From positions 34,987,501 through 35,051,500 of the forward strand of contig NC_084921.1 of assembly GCF_958298935.1 (NCBI RefSeq): DNA of 64,000 nt, given 5' to 3'. A model generated the notes under the pieces. It saw only the letters and a program-made list of their open reading frames with translations. It ran no database searches and was not told where the DNA came from. Positions 25,318-37,303 of the stretch are shown here, piece after piece (the first letter of the stretch is position 1; each line of letters opens with the position of its first letter). A program made the translations under genes and the position numbers. This DNA comes from Phragmites australis. Lineage: Eukaryota; Streptophyta; Magnoliopsida; Poales; Poaceae.

Positions 25318-26380
25318 ATTGCATGATGATCTCGCTTTTCTTTTCAGTCATGTACTTTTTGGCGAGGTTAAACTCTGCATTTGTGACTTTCTGAGGTTCT
25401 AGTACTTCAGTGTTCAGTAGTCAGAACTCAGAACTACTAGCAAGCTCAGTATAGAAGTGTAATAGTAATACCTTTGGAGGCATATGTTTTAATCTATATT
25501 ATAGTACACTTGTAGTGCTAACTGAATGATATGTTACTCCATGTATTAATGGTCATCGATTCATCAACCGATGATTGATGTATTTTTAGATAAAGAAATG
25601 TCCTTGTTTCGGCCTGCAGGCACCATTCATTATTATAATGTTAGAGCCTCCAGCTTAAAAGAAAAGGTGCTAACAAATAGCACAGAATGAAAAGTCTCAT
25701 ACATGAATGAGTTTAAATTAAGAATAAATCCTATTAATAAGCATCCACCCAGAATGATTGCTTGTATTGCTATATATGTTGAGAGAACAACTGAACATGT
25801 TTATAATTAACAAATGCATGTGGATGGACCTTTGAATCTCTGAGCAACTCAACGATTGCACTCTTTGAAATCGGCAACCTGAAGACCTCGCCGCGCCCTC
25901 GTGCCCAAAGACAATTGTTAGGCGATCTAGCTGCTCCCGTCGATCGATCGTTCGCTGTCACTGTTCTATATCCGAGCTTTCGCCTTTGGTGAACGCATAT
26001 ATATAGCCGGATGTAGAAGGGAGCATCCAACATTTTCGTTGCGACGACGCTTGAAATGGCAAGCTGGGCACGAGGTGAAGAGGAGTGTTTGAGGAGCAAT
26101 GTAGATTCTCGAGCTCGAGCTGTCGATTTCGAAGAATAAAAACAGCTGAGCTAGCTTGTGAGAACAAGTACGTGCACATGCATCTGTTGTCGAAGATGCG
26201 AAAGAATGCAGAAAAAGCACACTAGGTTGCGGCGAAAGGATGTTCACATCGTCGGTTTTCTTTGTGACATGCGTGTGATGTTAAGCCGGAGTAACTTTTC
26301 GAAGGTTTACGCCTTTGTAGGACCCCGATTGACAGTTTTAAGTCTGCTCGTTGCCGATATTTTGCACCTTCACGCACCAT
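25318..26380. repeat. Segment A, copy 1 (downstream of MYB)
   Basis: This block, starting in the probable MYB 3' UTR ('gcatgatgatctcgctttt'), is repeated with clear similarity at 46884-50455. Shared landmarks include 'ggcgaggttaaactctgc', 'cagaactcagaactacta', 'aagcatccacccagaatg', 'cgccgcgccctcgtgcccaa' and 'gttttaagtctg'. A part (about 25630-25850) occurs a third time at 44735-45005. It contains the small ORF at 26056-26139. The window cannot show whether this is a dispersed repeat or a segmental duplication. Confidence 0.85.
26056..26139 (+). CDS. Possible 27-residue ORF in segment A
   Basis: A short frame starting MASWARGEEE and ending VDFEE, with a TATA-like CATATATATAG at 25996-26006, about 50 bases upstream. 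The same TATA-ORF arrangement is kept in segment A copy 2 (49975-50052), where the peptide is 25 residues and the length difference is exactly two codons. No domain is recognised. It could be the first exon of a lost gene, a peptide, or chance; treat as tentative. Confidence 0.3.
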   Translation: MASWARGEEECLRSNVDSRARAVDFEE

Positions 26381-26696
26381 CGGATTTAACGTTGAGTTAC
26401 TTCGTTGGTGGGTGGGCCTGTGGATCTGCACTAGACCGGTCCAGCTGGGTGATCCTTTTCTTTCTTTCTTTTTCGTGAGTGGAAGTGGGTCATCCTATTG
26501 AGCGCCCGAGCATTCGGGAGATTTTTTATTTTTTTAAATTAAAAAATTGTAACTGTATACATATATTTTGAAATATTACATATGTAGACTCCTATCACCC
26601 GGTGAAACGATAACAAACCATATTAGTCTTATTTCAACGGTCGAGTTGGTCACAGTGGCATAAGTGGCACGCGCATGTTTCCCACTTGTCGCTATC

Positions 26697-27145
26697 TAAA
26701 GATGTTCAAATGGGCCGATCCGAGGCACGACACTGTTGGCACGGTCCAGGCACGGCACCGCACAATGGCTAACGGGTCGGGCCGGCACGGCACGACGACT
26801 TGGGCCGTGCCTAGGCCAGAGCCGCCGCACGACGGACCAGCACGACACGGCCCGTTTAACTGTTCATATTTTTATAGTATTTTATATAATTTGTTTAAAT
26901 CTAATACCATATAGGATATGTGGTGCAATTATAGTGTGTTTGACTCTCAAGTAGAAGGTCGGGTGTTCGATTCCGAGTGAAAGCAAGTTTTTGTGATTTT
27001 TTCTAATTTTTCGCGGGCTGATGGGTAAAAAAAATCATCAGGCCTACCGTGCCACGGGCCATTTACCGACATGCCTAAACGGGCCGTGCCTCAATGGGCC
27101 CGTGCCGTGCCGGGCCGAGCCGGGCCGCCCATTTGACCATCTCTA
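26697..27145. mobile_element. hAT-type non-autonomous element with perfect 8-bp TSD
   Basis: A 449-bp element with imperfect inverted ends, TAAAGATGTTCAAATGGGC on the left and GCCCATTTGACCATCTCTA on the right. It is flanked by exact 8-bp repeats TCGCTATC at 26689-26696 and 27146-27153. An 8-bp target duplication with such ends is the hAT signature. Both subterminal regions are rich in GGGCCG/CGGCCC and GGCACG motifs. The AT-rich middle contains a tRNA-like B-box (GTTCGATTCC, 26965-26974). No transposase is present. Confidence 0.88.
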
Positions 27146-27409
27146 TCGCTATCCCTCAATAGTTTGTTTTCACCGAGTGCAAGGAGAGAGATACAGAGAG
27201 GGAGAGGAGACGAGAGGAGAGGGCGAGGAAAGCGGCGAAACCTTACCCGAATTTATTGTTGGTGAAGGTAAATTTTTTATTCTAGTAATTTTTTTATATA
27301 CCAGTTAAGTTAGTCATCGTATCTAGTTTTAGATATAGGTTGGGCATAAAATCTAGGATTTAGTGATATTAGACCTAAGTTTTTTTATTATAGTTTTACA
27401 ACAGCGTAG

Positions 27410-27745
27410 AGCAATTGTTAGGCTTAATTTTTAGGAATAATTGTAACTATTGGATGTAGGTTTTTTTTTAAGATAGTTGTAACTGTTGAACCTAGTTTTT
27501 TAAGGATAATTGTACTTATTTGACGTAAGTTTTGTAAGGATAGTTGTAACTGTTGGACCTAATTTTTTAGGGATAGTTATACTTGTTTGACGTATGTATT
27601 TTAGGGATAGTTGTAATTGTTGGACCTAGCTTTTTAGAGATAGTTGTAATTGTTTGATGTGAGTTTTTAAGGGATAGTTGTAACAGTTGGATCTAGCTTT
27701 TTACTGATATTTATAACTGTTGAGCTTAGATTTTTAGGATAGTTT
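27410..27745. repeat. Minisatellite, units of roughly 36-40 bp
   Basis: Diverged tandem units built on 'gggatagttgtaactgttggacctag' followed by a T-rich spacer, at least eight in a row, some alternating with 'cttgtttgacgta'. They lie between a possible leader exon ending 'gaag' (27266) and the PMD start at 27793. Confidence 0.8.
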
Positions 27746-27792
27746 TACTGGTATTTGATATTATTTTTCTACAACAACGATTATGGGCGAGT

Positions 27793-30131
27793 ATGGCTAT
27801 CGACCACCTGGAGCTCCTTGACCCACATGTGGATGAGAAACACCACTCGTATTTGATTGCCATTACTGAGCTCCTGGTACTCTGACCTTGGGTTCTGGAC
27901 AAGCTCATGAGGTTAGACTAGCGTTGGATCCCTAGGTTTGTGATTTGTTCCCTTCATGTGTATCTGGTGTTCTTAAGGTACTCTAACTTACATTATATTT
28001 TGTTTGCAAGTTGCGTAGGCTGGGTTTCTTCCGCTCTACAGGCTTGTCAAGGCAGATGCAGGGATTTGGGCGAGTAGAGGTTGCGTGGTAGTTCAATTTC
28101 GACCGTGCCCTGCTCGCTGTGCTGGTGGATAGGTGGAGGTCGGAGATGCACAAGTTCCATCTCCCATGTGATAAGATGGCATCTACACTTAAGGATGTTA
28201 CGCTCCTGCTTGGCCTACCCTGCGTGGGCCAAGTGGTGGGTCCAAAGGATGTGAGTCCCTCCTAGCATGATGACATCCTAGCACGGTTTTGTGTGGTTGT
28301 TTGGAGGAATCGTGCTCAGTTTACAGGACATTACCTGGGTCCGAGACGTATGGACCTTCCAAAAGGTTTCTACTCCAGTTCGTGGTACGTTACTTATCAT
28401 CTATTTCTTCACATGCTTAATGTTCTGCCTCTACATGCTTAATGTTTTTCATTTGCTAACTGATAGGCAGATTACATCCACCCTGAGGCGGATGACGACG
28501 TTGTTGCTAGGCACTTGGAGGCCTACTTGTTGTGGCTGTTTGGGGATCATGTTCGCCGCCACCCAAGGCAACTCAGTTTTGAAGATCTTGATCACATACG
28601 CTATGGAGATAGCAGATGGGCTTCCGTTGTGCTAGCCACGACCTACAGGGTCTATGCGAGGCCTGCACGATGGCGGATACAAGCAACATCTTCGCCGGTT
28701 GCCCGTTTCTTCCCCAGTTGTTGTCCTACAAGCGGTTCGCCATTGGCTAACCGATAGTGGACCACAACCTCTACGGCACGGATCCAGACAACGTGGATGC
28801 ACCCATTGTGAGTTCATTATGGTGCCGACGACACGTAAGATAACTATTAAGACAACACTGAATCTATTTATTTGTGAGTCTAACAAGCTTTCTCTATGCA
28901 GCCGACATAGGCCAGCGCAAGACGCACAGGGCGTACCCAGACTTCACAGCCCAGTTTGATGACCTCATGGCTGGTGACGTTAGGTGGACATCGTACACCT
29001 ATGAGGATAGAGCCAGACATGCCCCGTATGGACTATCTTCATTGTGCACGCAGGACATCGAGCTCAGCTGATGAGGAGAGCGGTCGTCTTCGACGTCTTT
29101 GAGGAGAACTACGCAGCGCATCAGGTGATGCGTCAGTTTGGTTGGTATGAGCACTTCCCCTACCCCCCCCCCCTCCAAACTATCCCTATTCACATGCACA
29201 GGTAAATTGTACTACTTATTATTTTCAATCTTTAGTCATGCACCTTATCTCAAATATTAACTCATCTTACATGATGTCACGGAAGGGTATGTCGTATACT
29301 ACCTTGTGGGCGCCATGTATTGAGTTGTGCATAGAGTCCTAGGATAGCGTGACAAATGACATGCTTGACGGGGACCGGACACACAATGAGGAGGCATTCA
29401 CAGAGTACCTCGCATGGCTTCTACCTCGGACGTGGACCAGGGTGATGTACACATCATTTGAGGTACCAACTCACGTGGCACACATGCTGGACCCTTACCT
29501 GGTGCATAGGGTCCAGGCTCGGTCATTAGCAGTGCATGTCTTCAATACAAACATCAGTTTATGGTACTAATTTTACTAACAAATAACTATGTTCATACTA
29601 CGTAACATTATTTCCCAGAGAGACCTCGTGTACCAAATCTTAGTAGAGGCTAGTACTAACTGCGAGCGGCTAGATAGTGGGATAGATGTCTCTACCTCCG
29701 AGACACATGGGGCATTCCACGAGATCTACGAGAAGGCGCAGAAGATCATGAATATGTTAAGTTGTAGGTCCATTGAGGATGTTGCCTATCGATCACATGT
29801 TGCTTGACCAACTCCTGTTTGGCCCCCTCGCCTCTCCGCTTCGACGATCACCACTCCTTCGATGGCTATGGCTCCACCGCTACTATGTCTGATGCATGCT
29901 GAGCCCTACGGTGGCAGCTTCTCTAGGCTGTCTCACACTTGGGGCCAGTGAACACTACAGTGGCAACTCCTTCATGCCATCTTACACTGGTTCGGGTGAT
30001 CACTATGGTGACAGTTCCCCCAGGTTGCCTTACACTAGTCCAAGTGACCACTATAGCGGTCGATCCTCCAAGCTATCTTACGTTTCTCCCGGTGAGGCCA
30101 TCTTAAACTTACCTATGTCAAGATTACATAG
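27793..30131 (+). pseudogene. Plant mobile domain (PMD) protein, copy 1, 5' part
   Basis: In broken frames this reads as the PMD (MAIN-like) protein found both in host genes and inside MULE and gypsy elements. Landmarks: 'ELLDPHVDEKH', 'FHLPCDKMASTLKDVTLLLG' (28158-28220), 'HLEAYLLWLFGDHV' (28509-28555), 'DPDNVDAPI' (near 28800), 'KTHRAYPDF..QFDDLMAGDVRW' (28920-28990), 'QVMRQFGWYEHFP' (29125-29160). A Ser/Tyr/Gly-rich tail with repeats of the type 'DHYSGRSSKLSY' spans 29900-30090. In-frame TGA and TAG occur within the first 50 codons. The ATG is placed by match to copy 2 (59723). The gene is cut at about 30131 by gypsy element 2 and resumes at 41683. Confidence 0.8.
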
Positions 30132-30864
30132 TTATCAAAGTACAGAATAAAGGGGGTCTCCTGTCACGAGGGCCCAAGCCGGTAGATGCTAGTTGGCAGT
30201 TGATATTTTCAAAAACCATGCCCCCCTGTGTGACCAGGAGAGGCTCGTGCGACCAGTCCCCGGGTCGCAGATGGAAATCCCACGGGTCGTGGGGTAGGTA
30301 CTCACCTAACCATTATAATCACATTTAATGTCATCCACTCATGTGTTTTTCTTCCCTAGGAAGTCATGGGCTGACGCACAGATAGTGTGACCCATCCTGT
30401 AGCATTTAATGCTACGAGATGGCCTGGTAGGTGTGCGTGACGGCAGGGCATGACAAGCATGCAACAGGCATGACGGTGGTTGACAGATGGGACAGGGCGT
30501 GCAGGACAACCAGGATAGGCCGGGTGTGCCCGCCACCTGTAATGATGACCTAGGAGTAGATATCTTTGTCAGGTCTAGGATAGTCTCTGTATTTTAGCAT
30601 AGTCTACTTGTATGTACGCCTCCTACTATATAAAGGGGGGAGGACCGGGCCTGTAAAGAAAAAGAAGTTGATCATCCAACTCATAAGAAAATACATAGCA
30701 CGTAGGGCTATTATCCTGAGGGAGGCCTGAACCTAGATAAACCTTGGTGTTATTGAGTTCCTTCGACACACACACGAATACTCACCAACAACCACTGGAA
30801 ACGCTGATCATGCACCCATCGTCCGACATACCTCGGATATATTGTCAGGGACTAATCCTCGATA
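30132..30864 (+). repeat. 5' LTR of gypsy element 2
   Basis: Aligns with 40887-41643 along its whole length. It has a TATATAAAGGGGGG promoter box near 30629 and shares 'atattgtcagggactaatcctc' at its end. The expected TGTCGA start is mutated here (TTATCA); the end reads CCTCGATA where CCTCGACA would complete a TGTCGA...TCGACA inverted end pair. Confidence 0.85.
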
Positions 30865-30865
30865 G

Positions 30866-30884
30866 TTGGCGCGCTAGGTAGGGG
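30866..30884 (+). other. Primer binding site candidate
   Basis: TTGGCGCGCTAGGTAGGGG begins one or two bases after the LTR end. This is the place and style of the tRNA primer site in related grass gypsy elements; the tRNA was not identified. Confidence 0.55.
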
Positions 30885-30931
30885 TGTGTTTTCACATTTC
30901 GATAAGCGTTGATAACTCAATTGGGCTAACC

Positions 30932-33900
30932 ATGGCTGGATCTATGGCAACCGCTGAGTCTTGTTCTAAGGATCCCGGTCGCCGCAAGGTATTCGTCATG
31001 GCATACGACCCAGATGAGTTCGGCGTGCTCTAAGTTTGGGAAACCGAATTGGAGCCCGAAAGCTCCGAGACTCAACATGAAGTATGCATGGTAGACCATG
31101 CAGTAGGGGGCAGTGGAGGCCTTCGTGTCCCAGGCATCATTAGTGAGCCCCGGGCCTTGCGCTCAGGGGAAACTGGCCTGGCACCGAACAAGGAGGGGCT
31201 CTGATACAGCCCCCGCATAGGGCACAACCCTCAGTGGTGTCGCTGTCTAAACCATCACACGATGCGAGTGCTGGGGGCCCCCTCTTCACGATATGTCACT
31301 GCTCCATGTTCAGTAGCTCGACTATGAGGCTATGACGCCCACACAAAATCTACAGACTATGCGAATGTTTCTCAGCCACCTGCCGGTGGTTGTGCCGGAG
31401 TGTTCGCTAGTAGAACCATGGCTACGCGACCTCGCCCTATTGGTAGAGACTGCCTGATGCCAAACCTTGATGACAAACACCACGTTCGTCATAAGAACTG
31501 GTGAGGGTCACGACCGCTAAGAATCGCAGCAGGCCACTCGATAGGAAAGATCGTGTGCTCCCTCCGTGCAGAAAGTACTCGGAGACCCACACCATATCAA
31601 GACAGTCGGCCCACTAACCTGTGTGACTCTCTTCACCAATGTAACCTCCATGGCGTGATCTAGGGCCAGAGGGCTGGCCAGGAGTAGGAAGATTGTGCTC
31701 GACGGGAGCAGGAAAAGGGCGAGTAGCCCTACAACTCATCCCCTGACCACAAGGAGGCATTGAACTCCTTCACCCAATCACCAGGATCGCAAGACCGTTG
31801 TCTCTATCCCCAAGCACGCACCGCAGCCCATCAGTGAGAGACTCCCCGTTACAGGATGAGATGCAACACCTTGTCCGCCTGGTTGCGAGAGGTGCACTGA
31901 CCGGACAAATTCTGGCCAGTCCTAGCCAAAAAATATGATGGCTCGACCAATCCCGAGGAGTTCCTATAGATTTACACCACCATGGTGCAAGTCACAGGAG
32001 GCCACGGGAAAGTCGTGACCAACTATTTCTCGACCGCCTTGGCCAGATCAACACAGTCCTAGCTTATCAACCTCTCCCACGGGTCGGTTCACTCCTAGAA
32101 GGACTTGTGCGACCAGTTTATTGTCAACTTCTAAGGGACCTACACCCAACCAAGGGTCGAGAATGACCTATACAAGGTTAGGCAGTGATAGGGTTAGTCG
32201 CTACGAGGCTACATCCGGTGTTTCACCGAACACCGGAATATCATTCCAAGGATCACGGGTGAGTCCATGGTCATAGCATTCTGGAGGAGGGTTAGATACC
32301 AGAAGATGGTCGAAAAGTCAACCACCAAGAAAGTCTGGAGTACCACCGAGATCTTTGAGCTCGCAAATGAGTGCGCATAGGCTGCTGAGGCTCGAGAGTG
32401 CCAGAGTGGCCTAAAGTCATAGCTGACCTCCAACCAGCCTGCCTCTTTCAAAGGGGTTGGCCGGAAAGAGAAGAAGGGAAAACACAAGCCAGGACCACCC
32501 AATGTCAGGCGGTTGAGTATATCGGCCAACCGCGCCGGTGCTTCAAGAAAAAGGATAGGAAGAAGGGATAAGGCTACTGCCCGATCCACCGCATAGATGC
32601 CCATGACCTGACTGAATGCAAGGTCATACAGGGCATCATCGAAAAGGAGCTTGGGGAGCGTAAACCCAAGTGCGATGACGATGGTGAGGATAGAGGCAAC
32701 CTTGACCAGTCGGCATTGGGTTTCCAGCAGACCGATCACATGGTCCACCATATATAGGGGACCCGCAACGTATTCCTCAAACAGGGAATACAAGTCGGCA
32801 GTCCATGAAGTATGGGCGACCATGCTAGGCCCGAGCCCGTATCTAAAGTAGTCGGAGGTGCCCCTTACCTTCAACCAGGCAGACCACCCAGCATGTGTCA
32901 GACGCCCTGACCGCTATCCTATCGTGGTCGAGCCCAACAGTACAAAACATCCGACTAGGTTGCATACTGGTCGATTGAGGGAGTACCATCAACCTCCGCA
33001 CCGCTAACGCGCTGGACACCCTGTTAATTCCAATGAGCATGCTGAAATTGTCCCCTCCCTTCTTTGGAATTACCCTCGGCTCCTCGGCTAAGCCATTAGG
33101 CAAATTGAGCTACTCATCACCTTCGGCTCGCCTAGTAACTTTAGGACCGAAAGGGTCTTGTTCGATGTGGTAGACTTTAGGACCGCTTGCAAGGCAATCC
33201 TGGGGCGACCGACGATGGTCCAATTCATGGCCATCACCCACTATGCTTACCAAGCAATCAAGATCCCTGGCCTGGTGGGGCCATCACCATTTTTGGCAAC
33301 GCAAAAATGGCTCTTCAGTGCGATAAGAGGAGCCTTGACATGGTTGAGCTTACTCTCGGGTCATAGCCCGAGAACACAAGGCCCAGTTGCCACCCGATGA
33401 AGGTCCATATCGTCGTCAGTCTAGACGATCGACTCAAGGCAGTTTGCCCAGATGACTCTAAGCCATCTAGGACAGTCCAGATATGGGCTGGCCTGGACCC
33501 CAAATAAGAACTCACGCTCATCACTTTCCTCCGCACGAATGCAGATATCTTTTCAAGGAGTCCGTCTGATATGCCTGGAGTCCCTAGGGATGTGATCATG
33601 CACAAATTATCAGTACAACCGGACGCACGACCAGTAAGGCAGAGGTGTGTTGTTTCACGGCCGACCGTAACGAAGCACTTCATGAGGAGATCGACAAGCT
33701 CCTAGAAGCAGGCTTCATCCGGGAGGTGAAGTACCCATAGTGGCTGGCTAACCTAGTCATGGTCTGTAAACCCAGCGGCAATTGGAGGATGTACATCGAC
33801 TTCACCGACCTCAACAAGGCATGCCCGAAAGATCTCTTTCCTCTCCCCAAAATCGACCAGCTTCGTTGACTCGACCACCGGTAGTGATCCATTAAGCTTC

Positions 33901-36665
33901 TTAGATGCCCGCTCAGAGTACCATTAGATTAGCATGTGTATGGAAGATTAAGAGAAGACTGCTTTTGTAACACCCTTCGGGGTCTTTTGTTATGTAAAAA
34001 TATCTTTTGGTTTGAAGAGCACTGGTGCCACTTACCAACAGTGTATTTAGCTTATTCTTTGACCATAGATCGGTAGAAACGTTGAGGCATATGTGGATGA
34101 TGTGGTCGTGAAGAGTAGGACCAAGGATGACCTGATCGCGGACCTCTGGGATACGTTCAACAACCTTCGAAAGTACCGCATGAGGCTGAACCCAGAAAAA
34201 TGCACGTTCGGAGTATCCTAAGGGAAGTTGCTCGGCTTTCTTGTGCCTAGCCGAGGAATAGAAGAGTACCCCGACAAGATCAAGACCATCGACTAGCTGA
34301 GATCGCCAACTAGGTTAAAGGAAATCCAGAAACTAACAGGATGTGTGGCAGCTTTGAGTAGGTTCATCTCGAGGCTAGGAGAGAAGGGGTTGCCGCTCTT
34401 CAAACTTCTGATAAAAATGACCACTTCCAGTGGATGCCAGAGGGGGATGCTGATTTCCAAGATCTCAAAAGGTACCTCTCATCACCTTCTGTACTAACCA
34501 CTCCTTGACCAGACAATGAGCTTTTGCTATATGTTGCAGCTACCCCCATGTCATGAGCGTGGTTCTGGTCATTGAGCGAGAAGGTCTTCAACGACTAGTG
34601 TACCACATCACTGAGGTCCTACACAACGCGAAGGCTCGGTACCCATAGGCTCAGAAGCTGCTATATGCTATATTGATGGCCTCTCGCAAACTCATACACT
34701 ACCTTCAGCACCATAAAATTAAGGTAATCTCATCGCTCCCCATTCGAGAAATACTCCATAGCAGGGATGCGGCAGGAAGGATAACAAAATAGGCAGTAGA
34801 CCTCAATGAGTTTGATATTCAGTCTGTTCCCTAAATGGCTATCAAGTTCCAGACGTTGGTTGATTTTATGGTCGAGTGGTTGTCCGTTGAGCCCGAGCAG
34901 GAACAGCGATCAGAGGTTTATGAGCACTGGACCATGCACTTCAACGAATCATTCACACTAAAAGGAGCGAGGGTTGGAGTGGTCTTGGTTTCACTGACCG
35001 ATGACAACCTCAAGTACGTAATTCAATTATGTTTTCCGGCCACTAACAATATTGCAGACTATGAGAGCCTCTTGTCTGGAATGTGAGTGACCTCCGCACT
35101 TGGGATAAAGCGACTGCTAGCGATACGAGACTTGCTAATGGTCATGAACCAAGTGCAAAAGGAGTTTTCATCATCTAATCCAACAATGGCGACATACCTC
35201 GCTGAAGTGAGAAGGCTGAAGCGCCACTTTATCAGTTTGGTGGTCAAGCATGTCCCTCGCAAGGACAACCTCCTAACCGATGAGCTGGTCTGTCTAGCTT
35301 ATTCTTGCAAACCTGTTTCGAAGTCTTTGAAGAAAGACTTACATAACCATCCACCACGGCCTCAGGCCAAGGTTAAGGGGATGCTCCGTGTGGAAAGGGG
35401 CACCAGAGGCACACCTCCTTTGATGTCATCGACCTTGGGTGGCCATCACGTGGTTGCTCTACTCAATTTGGGTACGACTTGGATGGATCAGATCTTGAAC
35501 TACCTTCAGAATCAAGCAATCCCTAATGATGATACGTCAGCATAAAAGGTCACGCGACAAGCCCGCAGATACTCCCTAGTAGAGGGACGCCTTTACCGCA
35601 AGGGGAACAATGATCTTTTACTGAAATGCATCACTCAGGAAGAGGGGAGCACACTGCTCTCTGATATCCATAGAGGCATATGTGGTAGCCACGCTTCATA
35701 CCGCACCCTGCTCGAAAAAGCATTCCGACAAGGATTCTATTAGCCCACGGTCCTCCAGGATGCTTGCGAGCTGGTAAAACAGTGCGATTCATGTTAGTAC
35801 CATGCCGATATATCAACCTACTAGCTCAAGCACTGCAAACCATACCACTCTCTTGGCCTTTTGCTGTCTGGGGGCTCGATATTGTGGGACAGTTCCCTAA
35901 AGCCCAGGCGGTTTTGAATTCATGTTCGTGGCAATCGACAAATTCACTAAGTGGATCGAAGCTGAGCTCGTCAGGAAAATCACCGCTGCAGTAGCAATTA
36001 AGTTCATATGGGGGTTGGTAGTGCGGTTTGGCAGTCCAAACCACATAATTATGGATAACGGAACTCAATTCACCAGTAGTGCCTTTCGGGAGTACTGCAA
36101 GAGATCTGGACCAAGGTTTGCTATGTGTCGGTGGCACACCCCCTAAGCAGCGGACTGGTCAAAAGGGCAAATGGGATGATACTGCAAGGGATTAAAATCC
36201 ATGTCTACGATTGGCTTAGGAGCTATTCAAGACGCTGGGTGGACGAGCTCCCCACAATACTCTGGTCGCTACGAATGACCCCTAACAGGTCCACGGTTGA
36301 AACTCGCCCTTCAGTCTCCCCGAGTGACCAGCTAGTCGGATGATGAGCAAATGGCGCGATGAGAGGATGACATAAACCTGATCAAAGAGTTCTGTGATCG
36401 TGCTGTAATTCAAGTAGCCTGATATCAGCAAAGCCTCAGATGTTATCACGACCACAAGGTGTGAGAGCAAACACTGGTCGTAGGTGATCTCGTCCTTAGG
36501 CAAATAAAAATAAGACGGGTCGGAATAAGCTCTCCCCCAAGTGGAAGGGCCCTACAAGATGGTCAATGTTACCTGACCTGGTGTGGTCAAGTTAGCCATG
36601 GAGGACAACCGTAAATTGCACAACTCCTAGAATATAGCTCAGTTGCACAAGTTCTATGTGTTGGG
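30932..36665 (+). pseudogene. Gypsy element 2 gag-pol polyprotein, broken
   Basis: The domains run in the chromovirus-unlike order gag, PR, RT, RH, IN typical of Ty3-gypsy. Gag core: 31900-32400 ('YDGSTNPEEF', 'LANECA'). Protease: near 32960, where the catalytic VDGGS-type site reads VD-stop-GS. RT: 33660-34400 with the YVDD box at 34089-34100. RNase H: to about 35290. Integrase zinc-binding region: about 35620-35790 ('HRGICGSHASYRTLL'). Integrase core: 35880-36350 ('SSGLVKRANGMILQGIK'). The tail is 'LSPKWKGPYKMV...HKFYV'. Stops and frameshifts are spread throughout, so no protein can be made. Confidence 0.9.
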
Positions 36666-37303
36666 TTACTCGAAGATGAGCCTATTTCTCTATTTTGCAG
36701 GATCTTTCGGACAAGCGTGGAACATGGCTTGTAAGTTTTCCAATTCAAAAACCAGACTCCTTGTTTTGCAGGATTTCCCGAAAAGGAACAGTATCCCACC
36801 GGCTTGTAAGTTTTTCTGATTCAAAGGCTTGACCGCCTGGTCGGCAGATTTTGATCAACCAGACGATCGGGAGCTAGAGTAGGTTAGATTATGTAGTACT
36901 TTTTTCCTATTTTTTTTTCTGTTTTTCCATGCTGCCAGTTACTTTGACTGTTCACTCATATGGTGAGTATCAAAGAGTTTGAGTGGGGATTCAAGTTGCC
37001 ACTCGCGCAGTTTCAAGGATATGAGCGGCTGGGGGATAACAACCTCGAGGCCACAAGCTCTAACCCGAGTCGAGCGCTGGTCGCCACCGAAGGGCTTGTC
37101 GTGCCAAGGGTTATCCTAAGCGCCATAGACCTAACTAGCGAGCGACACAGAAAGTTTTGATCCCCCATAAATGTAACGTGCACTAAGAACCTACTCACCA
37201 CATGGACACAGAGAAAGTTTACATAAAAGCAGGTCATGTATTTACAAAATATCCGCTCGAGTAATGTCCGAGGGCTGTTTCTAACGGTTTTTAATCGGTA
37301 TCT

